A stretch of DNA of 64,000 nucleotides from Heracleum sosnowskyi (taxonomy: Eukaryota > Streptophyta > Magnoliopsida > Apiales > Apiaceae): the NCBI GenBank assembly GCA_030848705.1, contig CM061238.1:28240655-28304654 (forward strand). Direction: 5' to 3'. Under the pieces are notes generated by a model, which ran no database searches, had not been told where the DNA came from, and saw nothing but the letters and a program-made list of their open reading frames with translations. Shown here in pieces: positions 46,060 through 55,690 of the stretch. Position numbers and translations under genes: made by a program. Position 1 is the first letter of the stretch; each line of letters begins with the position of its first letter.

Positions 46060-47207
46060 AAATGAATTCTACCCGAAGATAAAGGAGCATTAAGGCATTT
46101 GAAGTATCAAGCTGCAAGATATGTGGAGTATGATGCAGTATTGTACCGAAGAGGTTTTAACCAACCCTTACTGAGGTGTGTTGATGGAGATGAGTGCAAC
46201 TATAACTTGAAAGAGGTACATGAAGGAATATGTGGTAATCACTCGGGGGGTAGCTCGCTTGCCATGAAGGTGTTAAGGCAGGGGTACTACTGGCCGACCT
46301 TGAAGGACGATGCTATGAAATACACAAGGGCATGTGATCAGTGCCAACGTTTTGCCAATTATACTCATCCATTCCAGCTACATCACTTACTTCTATGATG
46401 AGTCCTTGGCCTTTTTCTATGTGGGGAATAGATCTGATTGGAGAACTCCCAACCACTAAGGGAGGTGTTAAGTATGCCGTAGTTGCTGTAGACTATTTCA
46501 CCAAGTGGGCGGAGGCTATGCCCTTGGCAAAGATGACGGCAAAGAAAATAAGGGATTTTGTGTTTAACTCCATTGTGTGTAGGTTTGGAAAACCATACAA
46601 GCTTGTGTCGAATAATGGAAAGCAGTTTGATAACAAGGAAGTGAGAAAACTATGTGCAAATTTGAAGATTAAGAAAGATTTTGCAGCAGTCTACCACCCT
46701 CATAGCAATGGGCAAACTGAAGCTGTCAATAAGATAATCAAGCATACCCTGAAGGCAAAGTTGGAGGAAAGTAAGGGTAACTGGCCCGAAGAGCTTTCTA
46801 TGGTGTTGTGGTCCTACAATACCACACCAAGATCTACGACTGGGGAATCACCATTTATTTTGTCTTATGGCTTTGAAGCAATGGTTCCGGTGGAGGTTGG
46901 GTCTGGATCATTCAGAAGGGATCACTATGACAAGGAGACTAATGAAGTCAACCAACGGCTTCATCTTGATTTTCTGGAAGAAACACGTGCAATTTCGTCT
47001 CTAAGGCTAGCTGCATATCAGAAGAGAGTGGCCAGGTTTTATGATCGAAGAGTAAGGCTACGTCCTCTCAAGGTTGGTGATTTTGTGTTGAGAAGGCTAA
47101 TGTCTCATACAAGGATTGCCAGTCATGGAGTCTTTGGAGATAATTGGGAAGGACCTACAAGATCAAGTCTGTGCTTTGGGGAGGAACGTTTCACTTGGAA
47201 GACTTAG
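46060..47207 (+). pseudogene. pol: Tat integrase, with frameshift and catalytic Asp-to-Asn change
   Basis: The zinc finger is in 46099-46398 (EVHEGICGNHSGG ... ACDQC, H-H-C-C). A shift near 46380 leads to the core in 46341-47207: WGIDLIGELPTTKGG with the first catalytic Asp, then LVSNNGKQFDNK where lineage members have S-D-N-G, so the second catalytic Asp is Asn. The Glu in SNGQTEAVNK is kept. The C-terminal part (YDRRVRLRPLKVGDFVLRR) is present, ending around 47207. Integrase would insert the DNA copy; this one is predicted inactive. Confidence 0.87.
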
Positions 47208-47283
47208 GTGGCAATCCTATACCAAGGGCATGGAATGTGGAACATTTGAAGAAGTATTATCAATAGGGAGTGGTTGTGTATAT

Positions 47284-47698
47284 TGGGCCTGTTTGGCTAG
47301 CAATACTTATGCATTATAAGTTGGTAATAGCTTATGAGGGGTGTTTGTGTACTCAGCGTATTTGATAACTTATAACTTATAAATTGATAAGTTGAATGTT
47401 AGAAATCACTAACATTTTACTTAACTTATCAACTTATTCTTTGATTTTTTTATTTTTTTTAATACTTTATATTTTTACCTTTGTGTTTTTAAATATTTTT
47501 TTAATTTAAAATGCAAGTGTTGAAATCATTGTATTTAATAATTATTTTTTCAAATTTAATTTAGCAAACTCTTAACTAACTTATAAGTAAATTTATCGAA
47601 ACACCCGTATAACTTATAAGAATCCATCAACTTATCACTTATAAAGCACTTACTCATTTTAAGTTATAAGTCAACTTTTTTGTGATACCCCAAACATG
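47284..47698. mobile_element. Probable hAT-like MITE
   Basis: The stretch begins GGGCCTGTTTGGC and ends GATACCCCAAACATGC, giving imperfect inverted ends around TGTTTGG. The interior is AT-rich and has mirrored sub-terminal blocks (ATTATAAGTT..., ACTTATAACTTATAA versus TTATAAGTCAAC, CTTATAAAG). It separates the integrase end from the rest of the Tat sequence and has no ORF. I could not settle the TSD. Confidence 0.5.
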
Positions 47699-48285
47699 CA
47701 CATTATCTATCTAAGTAGACTAGTACCAATAAAATTCCTCCTAGTCTATGGGGGTAGTGCATGCACACCCTCCTTAGAGTAGTTGAGATGTTTGCCTTTA
47801 ATATTTCTCATTTCCCCAGAGAGCATTAGCCTTGGGACCAGTGTGATTTTTACACCGGAGCGCATTATTTATTAAAGTTTATTTTCAAGATTTTATCAAG
47901 ATTTTTGAAGATTCATCTACCAAGTGTTTGATTTCTTATAAGACTGAAGAATTTGTTAAAGGTTTTAAATCAATGTGATAAAGAAAGGACGCGTCCTTTA
48001 CATAGATCCGATTAGGGCGCACCCTATATGAATGACAGCCACAATAAAAATGCTAAACTTGAAGAACGTGCCTTGATAGTTTTGAAGATATTCCTTGCAG
48101 GCGAAGGCGCGCCCTCAACATGGAATAGTAACATAACACAAAGCAGTGAACGATTAAGTAAATTTGACAACACATAAATACGATTAAGTTACCAAAAAGA
48201 AGCTTAAGTTAAATTACAACTTGCAAGGCATCAAATGAGGGCATGCACCTCAGAATTTTAAAAGTCACAGAAGATTACATGAGTT
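47699..48285. other. Tat spacer between integrase and antisense gene
   Basis: No gene. It carries a perfect 16-bp palindrome AAAGGACGCGTCCTTT (47984-47999) and two relatives (48014-48027, 48103-48116), and would be the 3' region of the antisense transcript. Confidence 0.6.
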
Positions 48286-49307
48286 TCAGGACGCGTCCTG
48301 AGCATGATTAGAAGGAGGAGGGGTGCCTTTGAAAGTGTCATCAACCCTGGCAGTGTCACCTGGAACAGCATTATCTTCAGCAAAGTTACCCTCTTGATCC
48401 TTCGGAGTAGTAGTTTCTTTTTCAGGGGACACACCCTCTTCTTCATCAGGCACGGGAGACGCCTCTTCCAGTCCAAGGAAAACCCTTTTTGCCCTGATTT
48501 CAGTAGCTTCGTCAATATTGAATTTGGCAATCCATTGTACGGTTTCTTCACCAAATTTTGAAAAGTCGTAGTCAGGATCCTGAGCTAAAAATCCTGAAGC
48601 ATAATTTCTGAAACCCTTTTTGAAGGACGCGCCCTCTACTTTCTTCTTCTCTTTTGCCCAACCATTTTGTTGGTCATGTACAAGTTCAGCAACTTGCTCT
48701 GTTAATTTACGTTGCTCTTCCCTTAAAGTATCAATAGTAGTACTTAAACCACTCGCAACCTCTTCCTGAGTCTTCAATTCACTCTCGTAGAAGCTCTTTT
48801 TAAATTGAAGTTCATTTTTTAACTTATCAATAACCTTATCACGGTCTTCAACCTTTTTAGATAACCTGTTTTTCTCTTTTTCAAGAGCTTCAAGGCGCGT
48901 CCCTTCTTGTTGGAGAATGGTTTGCCGATGAAGGGCAGAGACAAGGACTTCAGAAGACGCCTTAATAATGGCTTCATTTCCATCCAATGGATTCCTGTTT
49001 CTCCATTTAACCACATCGTCATCTGTGATAAACGGGATAGCCAGAGGGCTCAAAGTAGCAGAAACCAGAGAGAACGAAGCAGCTTTTTTCTTCTTGCAGG
49101 ACGCGTCCTCTTGGATGGTCACTGCATCAGACATTTCCTTTCTCTTCTTGTCCTTCTCTAAGTCAATCACTACATGTGGTTTTTTGACTACTCCATGAGA
49201 TTTTTTAGTGTCCTTTTTGGAAGGACGCGTCCTTACATTCTTTGCAGCCTTGACCGTAGGGGCAACGCCCATTTCCAGACCCCATCCGCTTGGAAGTCCA
49301 TCCATAC
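48286..49307 (-). CDS. Tat antisense gene, exon 3 (coiled-coil region)
   Basis: On the minus strand, from a CAG acceptor after 49308, the frame reads GMDGLPSGWGLEMGVAPTV, then a basic region, WRNRNPLDGNEAI, a long coiled coil (about 130 residues, EALEKEKNRLSKKVEDRDKV and on), AQDPDYDFSKFGEETVQWI, and an acidic tail. The stop (TGA, 48286-48288) is part of the GC palindrome 48287-48300. Five or more codon groups are built from that motif (for example VRTRPS, EDASCK, EGASFK, EGTRLE). Plant Tat elements often carry an antisense ORF here with a 'putative gypsy type transposon' domain (Pfam PF04195) followed by a coiled coil; the role is not known. This exon is uninterrupted over 340 codons. Confidence 0.78.
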
Positions 49308-49467
49308 CTGAGTATATACAACAATTAAAGCATAAAGGCGCGCCCATAAAAGGAAATATAATCATGGTTATAAAGCAAAAAATGCACAAGGTCAAGTAAA
49401 GAATTTAAAGTATATAGAGTAAAGGATAGACTGGAATAGCAAGGTTAATCATGTTAATACTAATTAC

Positions 49468-49755
49468 CCGGCCTAGAGGGTGCGCCTTCAGTAACATGGG
49501 CACCCTCTTCAGTTTCGTCCACTTTATCCTCTTCTTCTTCATCAGAATCGCAGTCTTTAGATCCTTTGATGGGAACTCCCTTTCTAAAGCGTTGAAAGGG
49601 AATAATAGATCCCACCTCTTTTCTAAGGATTCCAACCCTTTTGAGGTTGTCCTCAGTAACCAAAGTTTTTAAGTTGAAACTTGAAGGTGGAAGGGATATG
49701 ATTTTGTTAGCCCTATTCTTGGCCTCGCCAAAAAGTTCCTTTATGTTTTTATTGT
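49468..49755 (-). CDS. Tat antisense gene, exon 2
   Basis: Bounded on the minus strand by acceptor CTTAG before 49755 and donor GTAATTAG after 49468. It encodes NKNIKELFGEAKNRANKI, the middle portion, and an acidic end with SDEEEEDKVDETEEG and GAPSRPG. Joining CCGG to the exon 3 start GTATGG keeps the frame (RPG|MDG), which supports the splice call. Exon boundaries are by inspection. Confidence 0.7.
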
Positions 49756-49879
49756 CTAAGAAAAGCAAAAAAATATTAGGAAAGTAAATAAACAAAAAGG
49801 AGCAGGACCTTAAAGGTCGCACCCTAAGTAAAGAAATATAAATGGAAGGTGCGTCCTTACTATAATTTCAATTGAAGAC

Positions 49880-50485
49880 CACCCTTATTCTCTCAACATT
49901 CCGAAGGTAGAAGAAGGGTTACTTCCAATTCTTCTCATGGCTAACCTTTCCACTAGAAAACCCTAACTTATTGTGTTTATGTTGTGCGGTTAAGAAGAAA
50001 TATCCCTCATGACTCTTTCTGATGGCAAAGAAATAACTAAATTCTTCCATAGTGGGTTGGGTTGAGTTCTCATCATGATAAAGGATGAAGAGTGCAAGCG
50101 CTAACTTAAAGGAGTTAGGAGACAGTTGCATTGGAGCAACATCATACCATTCAAGTATGATTTTGAAATAAGGATGAAGAGGCACGCCCAAACCTAATGA
50201 CAAAAATTTAGGTAATGTTACCATTCGAGGAATTGTGAATCCAGGCCAATTGAAAATGTGAGGTCTCATAAGGGATGGAGGACGCACCCATTGGCCTTCC
50301 ATTCCATAGTAGATCATACTCCATGTAATCTCAGTTACAGACACTATAGTAGACATTAATATGGCATCTATTATTTGGACGACAAAAACATAATTGAAAT
50401 CCAAGACATTGCAAATAACAGATCTAAACAGGATAGATACAAGTATACATACATGCATTTCATCAAGAACATACAAAAAACTCAA
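49880..50485 (-). pseudogene. Tat antisense gene, exon 1 with the PF04195-like domain
   Basis: The minus frame includes LSLGLGVPLHPYFKIILEW, YDVAPMQLSPNSFKLALALF and EFSYFFAIRKSHEGYFFL, matching the conserved block of the 'putative gypsy type transposon' family. The first 45 residues (MSFLYVLDEMHVCILV...) are hydrophobic and may be intron or leader; the true start is uncertain. A TAA at 49917-49919 precedes PFFYLRNVERIRVV in the same frame, so this copy looks damaged unless a splice avoids it. Confidence 0.68.
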
Positions 50486-50885
50486 CGGTCATATTATCGA
50501 TTTGGGAAAAATACTCGGTGAAAACACGAAATGAAGACATGAAATTGTACCTTGTGAGTTGTTAAACAAAATCCAAGAAGAAAAACGTTGAAAACGGAAA
50601 GCTTTGGCCGGATATTTGTTCGAAAAAACGAAGTGCGGCGTCTATTTGATTTTCTGGAATAAAAGAGTAAAGTGGAAATGATAAAGTAACTTTTAGGTAT
50701 TTATAGGCGAAGGCTCGCCTAATGGAGGACAGCTGGCATGCACGAATAGTTAAGATTTTGAATAGAAGGCGCGCCCTATGGTGACGACGTGCCCTAACGA
50801 GAATTTCAAGATGAAATACTATTTTGGGTAGAGTTTTAGGAAATTCAACGTATTGTTTTTAACTTCACACTGAATTGGGGGTAGT
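50486..50885. other. Upstream region of the antisense gene and Tat PPT
   Basis: On the minus strand this holds the leader/promoter region of the antisense gene; on the + strand it ends in the PPT-like ATTGGGGGTAGT (50874-50885) directly before the LTR. A GC palindrome is at 50766-50777. No ORF of interest. Confidence 0.6.
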
Positions 50886-51834
50886 TGTCATAGCCAAAAT
50901 TCGGTATCGAGTTTTTAGGTTAGAGTTAGAATTAATATAAAGACAAGTAAGAGCTTGCCCTCATAGGGGTAAGGATGCCCCTCTTTAACGTCCACCCCTT
51001 GAGGGCGCGCCCTCTTGATTTGAAGGATAACTTCCTTGGCTTGACACTAGTAAGATATTGAAGAATTCTCCCTTAGGATGTGCCCTAAGAGAGGGATGTT
51101 CGTGGTTGAAGGCCTCCAGGGGTTTTGCCTTATGATTGAAGGCCTCCTCCTGTATTCAATGGGCGCGTCCTCATTGGGGATGTGGGGTGAACCTTGGTGT
51201 GTGCTTTGGGAGCTCTGTTCCTGTACTCAATGGGTGCGTCCTCATTGGGGAACTTTGGAGTAATCCTGCACTTTGCACCCAAACGCTTGGGATCACTTGT
51301 CCTGTAATCTGGTGGATGCTTCTCATTCGGTGGACAAGGATGTGTCTGGCATTTGGGGTAAGCCATGGCTATACCTGCGTCTATGAATTAAGGAAATAGC
51401 TGGTAATGGATAGGATTAGTCCTCGACGGGGGAAGTTTTCTTATTCATGAAGTCCTGATGTCATAGACGAGCCTTGGGCCTTTGTGACTAGGCCTCATCG
51501 TTGGACATTCCTAAAGCTAGTCAGAGTCTAATTATGGAAGGCGGTGGAAGACTTTCCATGGGCTTCGGAAATCAGAGACCAAGCCCATGGAGGTAACTTT
51601 CTTTCCAAGAACTACGTTGGCTTGATCCCCTATATAAAGGGGTACGTAGGCACATTGTAAGGGGTCGAAAGTTGAGAGCTCTGAGGCAGCCAACACAAAC
51701 CCTAAGCAATCTCAGCCACCAATTAAACACAACCACCATACTCCGGTGAATTCATCACTCAAGGACCACAGTTGTAGATCTTGATTCCGGAGACAAACTT
51801 CGAACTTTGTTAATACCAAATTCCTCCGTTAACA
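50886..51834 (+). repeat. Tat 3' LTR (949 bp)
   Basis: It begins TGTCATAGCCAAAATTCGG and ends CTCCGTTAACA. Compared with the 5' LTR it lacks about 47 bases near its start (present at 12165-12215). It contains a GC palindrome at 51001-51014, the TATATAAAGGGG core near 51632, and the repeated GGG(C/T)GCGTCCTCATTGGGGA block. Confidence 0.92.
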
Positions 51835-51925
51835 AATTGGCGCTAGAAGGAGGGGCCTGCTAATCAAGATCAGTCTTTGGAGGGAAAGATGTCACACAAT
51901 CGCAATGAACGTCCTAATGATGCCA
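51835..51925 (+). mobile_element. Tat PBS and start of gag, truncated
   Basis: After the LTR the sequence continues with AATTGGCGCTAGAAGGAGGG, leader and the gag start MSHNRNERPNDA, matching 26493-26580, then stops matching. So this LTR is simultaneously the 5' LTR of a second, truncated copy, i.e. remains of a tandem Tat array or a recombination product. Confidence 0.85.
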
Positions 51926-52682
51926 AATTGTTGTAATTGTAACCCATAATACTACAAACATGGTACAACAGCCAACATGTATACAAAGTTGCTAACTTCT
52001 TGATGTCGCTGCAATGTTGGATAAACTGTATGTATACTGTATACATTGAGTCAGGATTCAGTGGTCAACACTTAAAAAAAATCATAAATACTTATATTGT
52101 GTATTATATATGTTGTTTGAGGGAATCGAACTTTGTACTTGTTTATTATCCCTCTTACTCTTATTATATAATAGTATATAATTATATATAAAGATATAAT
52201 TTATAAAAAATTGAACAATTTCTTTTTAACAATTATATTAATATTTATGTTTACTATAGTACTCTTAGAACCATTTACTTGTTATTACTTGGATATGTAT
52301 ACAATTTTTTTACATTGTAATTATTGTAAAGTATATATAGTGAAATTGAAATTTCTTTCTTATCAGTTAGAGATTCACGGTATCAAAAGTTAAATCAATT
52401 CGATATGGGATAATTTGATAAAAAATTGCACGTGCTGCCACATGTTGGGATGGAAACATTAATTCTCAATTTTTTTCCTTTTCTTTTTAAAATTAGTTGG
52501 AAGTTTCATTTTTCAAATTCTTGATTCAACTTTTATTTCACTTTGAGTTTTGTTCGTTTTCATTGTGTTTTTTAATGAATTTGTTTTTGCTCTTACTTTT
52601 AATACGACTGATTTTTCCACGAGATTCTATTTTATTTCTCTTATATTATATAATGATATTAACCCTGATAGTTCTAGTCTTA

Positions 52683-52820
52683 ATTCTTTTATTAAAGTAG
52701 TTTTTTTTATTAGTGTTGTGTTGTGCCCATATAAACATAAAATTCCAATTCTTTTATTAAAATAGTTTTTTGTTGAAACAATATATTTATTAGTGTTTTG
52801 TTGTGCCCATATAAACATCT
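52683..52820. repeat. Imperfect tandem duplication, about 70 bp x 2
   Basis: Both halves contain AATTCTTTTATTAAA, then TTTATTAGTGTT, then TTGTGCCCATATAAACAT. Confidence 0.7.
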
Positions 52821-54128
52821 CTATGTGAATTAAAACTCTCTCGAATTTATGAATAGCTTCGATGCCTAATCTGGTCATATTTTCTGGCCCGGGCTGTGAT
52901 CAGATTGGGCCGAGTCATCTAATTACAAATTTCGTTAGTTAAGGCACATAAATTCCACCAAATTAATAATTGAGTCAATATTTTGCATTTTACTCAAAAA
53001 GAAATGCTAGAGTTTTCGAGATCATTCTCAAAACCGTTTCTAAATACTTAGTTGTCATCATATAATTGAATATTTTCATAAATTAGATGGGCCCCTCATG
53101 CATTAATATGAATTCACGAATAAAACGATGCTACCTAACATTTCAAAACAATATTGGAATATTTTTCAATGTACAGAGCATTACTCCAAAACTTTACTAT
53201 ATATCACAATATCATACTGCTTCATTCTTTCACGATATCTCTATTCATCTCCTCTCTCTTTCTCAATACTTTTAATTGATCTAATTCTTTAAACATTAAT
53301 TTCAGCTACAACCGAAACGCATACACCATTTACTAATGTAACCTATATAACACTTATATCACAATCTTTAATCAAGGTGATGTGCTTGCATTTTTTAGTA
53401 GTTTTTTTTGGATCTTGATCCGATTTGTTGATCTTTGCCTAACTCAGATGATATCCTTCATTCTATTTTCAGAAAATTTGACATTTCGACTTTTCTCGAT
53501 TCAATTTGGTAAGTTGTCGCATAACTTAATTTTTGTAATGCATACATAGACACATACATGGGTGATACAATACTAATTCTTGTTTCATTCTCTGACTGAA
53601 TTAAATCCAATTTTCTTTAATTTAATTTTTTTAAGTTTAAATATTCTTTTTCACTTAAATCAAATTGAAATCTGAAATCGATCTAAACTTTGAATATGTT
53701 TTCATTTTAAGAAATACTTTTTTGGTACTTGACTTCTATCAGTTTTTGATGTATCTAACTCTTAATTGGTTTGAGTTGGGTATTCTTTTTCATATTCATA
53801 TAATTATTAAAATTTCATTGATTGTATTAACATATGAATCACCCATCATCCGATCTATAAAATTAATAGACAGGTCCTGCGATAAAACATTCTGTGTTAT
53901 TTTTTAGTTCTCACTTTGAAGTTGAGTCAAACATCTTTACTGTCAAATGTTTTATTGTAAATTAAGTCATTGTTTCTGATATAATCGAATAAATTTTGCA
54001 GTAAACAATGAAGAAAGTGCTCCAGGAAAATTCAAGGAGCATTGACCTCTCTCGTACATCTTGGAGGTAGTATATATTTTATAGTAAATTAATTTTACAG
54101 TGCTAGTTGTTAATGCTCTCTCATATCC

Positions 54129-54129
<1 letters not shown>

Positions 54130-54163
<34 letters not shown>
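54130..54163. repeat. (AT)n microsatellite
   Basis: An uninterrupted run of about 13 AT dinucleotides preceded by AAATAT. Confidence 0.9.
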
Positions 54164-54166
<3 letters not shown>

Positions 54167-54946
54167 CATATAATAGTTATTTATTGCTAAATTATTAAAA
54201 ATAATTGGTATACAAGTCTAATTTAATTGTCAAGCTCATTTTATAACAATAAATTGTATTTTAAAAGTGAATAAAAACTATTATAGTGAGCAGATAATTT
54301 GACATTTTTTTTCTATGTTAAGAGTAAGTGCTTATGATGTACAATAAATTTAGATGCTCCCCTCCAAACTTACATGCTACATACCTTTAGAAATGTAAGG
54401 ACTAATTAGATAGATGATGATCTTGTACATTTCCCATGTTAGATTTATGACAATTTTTTCAAAGCTTCTTTGATGAACTAATACCCGAAAATTACAGGAA
54501 CTAAGTGATTCTAGGAATTATGTTGATGATGCATGGGTCACGATTAACCCACATCTCCTGGTGTCCTTACTGCTATATACTTGTGAGGAGGTTTGAACGA
54601 GAACCAGGGCATCAGAAGATTCAATGCTGCATACTAATGACGAGGGTTGAACAAGGGCCGAGTAAGGAGGTGCATGAGAGATTCATACAGCAGAATGAGA
54701 GACTGATAAGAAGCGGAAGAATTTTATTTGGGTCTGGATTGTTTAAAACAATCTATTTTGTTGTTCGAGTCGATAGATATGTTGCATTAGTAGTGGCAGT
54801 GAGATGAGTTAGTCATGTTGATTCTATTGTGATTTTGTGGCATTTGTATCCTCAAATATTGTATGAAAAAAAATTGAATGATATATTATTATTAATTTTT
54901 TTGAAAAATCGTACTTGAATATATTAAAATTCTTCCAAAGCAATGT

Positions 54947-55499
54947 TACAAATAATAAATTCAGGGGTAGTAAAATGCTACTTCCGAGGACCTGGCATAG
55001 AATATGCAGCCGCATGCGCTATCGAATGGGCTATATTATTCGCGGATCTATGCACAAAAATGACTAACACTTCCTTAAAATGCTTAAGTAACTCCCTAAA
55101 ATCCTCCACAACAGTATCAAACATAGAACCATGAATTGCATCTACTAGAATTTTGGCATCAGATTCAAAAATGCATTATTATGTTCTCCAATTTTTAATC
55201 CATGACAACTCCTCCTTCAAGCTCAAAGCCTCTGCTTCTCTAGCACATAATCGTTCCCTTACTGTATTACTTCGTGCTCGAATGAAACGTCCCCTGTCAT
55301 CTCTCATCAGACAGCCAACTCCCACATACTCAGTCCCGTGACTACATGCTACATCGATATTTACTTTAACCCATCCTTCCGAAGGTCTACACCAAGGTCT
55401 CTTGTGCAGCTTCTTACGAGCTCGATTTTTTCCATCATCCTCCCGTGCACATTTCCAATCTGCCAGTAAATTAAAAGTCATAGCTTTTGTTGTGCCCAA
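54947..55499 (-). pseudogene. LINE-type RNase H (RVT_3-like) remnant
   Basis: The minus frame reads RPSEGWVKVNIDVACSHG, VGCLMRDDRGRFIRARS, EAEALSLKEELSWIKNWRT, then two adjacent stops (TAA TAA near 55177), then in the same frame CIFESDAKILVDAIHGS, VEDFRELLKHFKEVLVIFVH and RSANNIAHSIAHAAAYSM, ending after a further stop. The order and the D (NIDVA), E (EAEAL) and D (ESDAK) residues are those of the plant RNase H domain found at the end of non-LTR retrotransposon polyproteins and in related domesticated genes. No RT is attached, so it is a truncated fragment. Confidence 0.83.
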
Positions 55500-55690
55500 A
55501 ATCTCACATGGGTTCTATTTAAGGCCCACATATGATATAAACCCAATTTGGTTACATTTGGTAAGGATTGTATGAACTAAGGTTCAGGTTCAGGCTGTTG
55601 AGGTTTAGGTTTAGGGTGGTCTGAACCTCAAGGTCAGGTTCAGGGTAGTCAGCACCTCTTGTGGACAGAATAGTAGTTGGATATGGACTC
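55500..55690. other. Short spacer with GGTTCAGG/TTTAGG runs
   Basis: Several direct repeats of GGTTCAGG and AGGTTTAGG between the RNase H remnant and the duplicated flank; no gene. Confidence 0.5.

Larger units (their letters stand above)
47984..51014. repeat. Cluster of dispersed GC-rich palindromes, about AGGRCGCGYCCT
   Basis: Close copies in this stretch: 47984-47999, 48103-48116, 48287-48300, 48622-48637, 48891-48905, 49097-49110, 49221-49234, 49336-49346, 50766-50777 and 51001-51014. Others elsewhere in the Tat sequence: 12282-12295, 42752-42767, 42862-42875, 43042-43057 and 57459-57472. They lie in exons, introns, untranslated DNA and LTRs, against an AT-rich background, with both GGCGCC-like and GACGTC-like cores. 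Confidence 0.8.
12120..51834 (+). mobile_element. Ty3/gypsy Tat-lineage element with three nested insertions
   Basis: Components on the + strand are the 5' LTR (12120-12561 plus 25934-26492), PBS-like site, gag, protease, RT, RNase H, archaeal-type RNase H, integrase, an antisense gene on the minus strand, PPT and 3' LTR (50886-51834). The second, archaeal-type RNase H after the RT/RNase H and the antisense ORF between integrase and 3' LTR are characteristic of the Tat clade (Tat, Grande, Retand, Ogre). Nested inserts are 12562-25933, 29346-42532 and 43440-44400. Removing them leaves about 12 kb of Tat DNA. The element is dead: it has frameshifts, stops, no YVDD box and a changed integrase catalytic residue. 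No TSD pairs the two ends, because Tat internal sequence follows the 3' LTR. Confidence 0.88.
51926..54946. other. AT-rich intergenic DNA, nothing recognised
   Basis: No conserved ORF. It contains an imperfect duplication (52683-52748 and 52749-52820, both with TTGTGCCCATATAAACAT), an (AT)n microsatellite at about 54137-54162, and T-rich runs. A short exon-like segment at 54008-54067 (MKKVLQENSRSIDLSRTSWR followed by GTAGTA) and an ORF at 54505-54807 have no family I can name. Confidence 0.55.

Noticed and set aside
54008..54807. Possible exons of a host gene (MKKVLQENSRS... before GTAGTA; ORF at 54505)
   Set aside because: No family recognised, weak splice context and no continuing frame; left as unassigned.
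55603..55622. Telomere-like run (TTTAGG repeated, one TTTAGGG)
   Set aside because: Only about two units, embedded in a series of GGTTCAGG/GGTTTAGG variants; not an interstitial telomere array.
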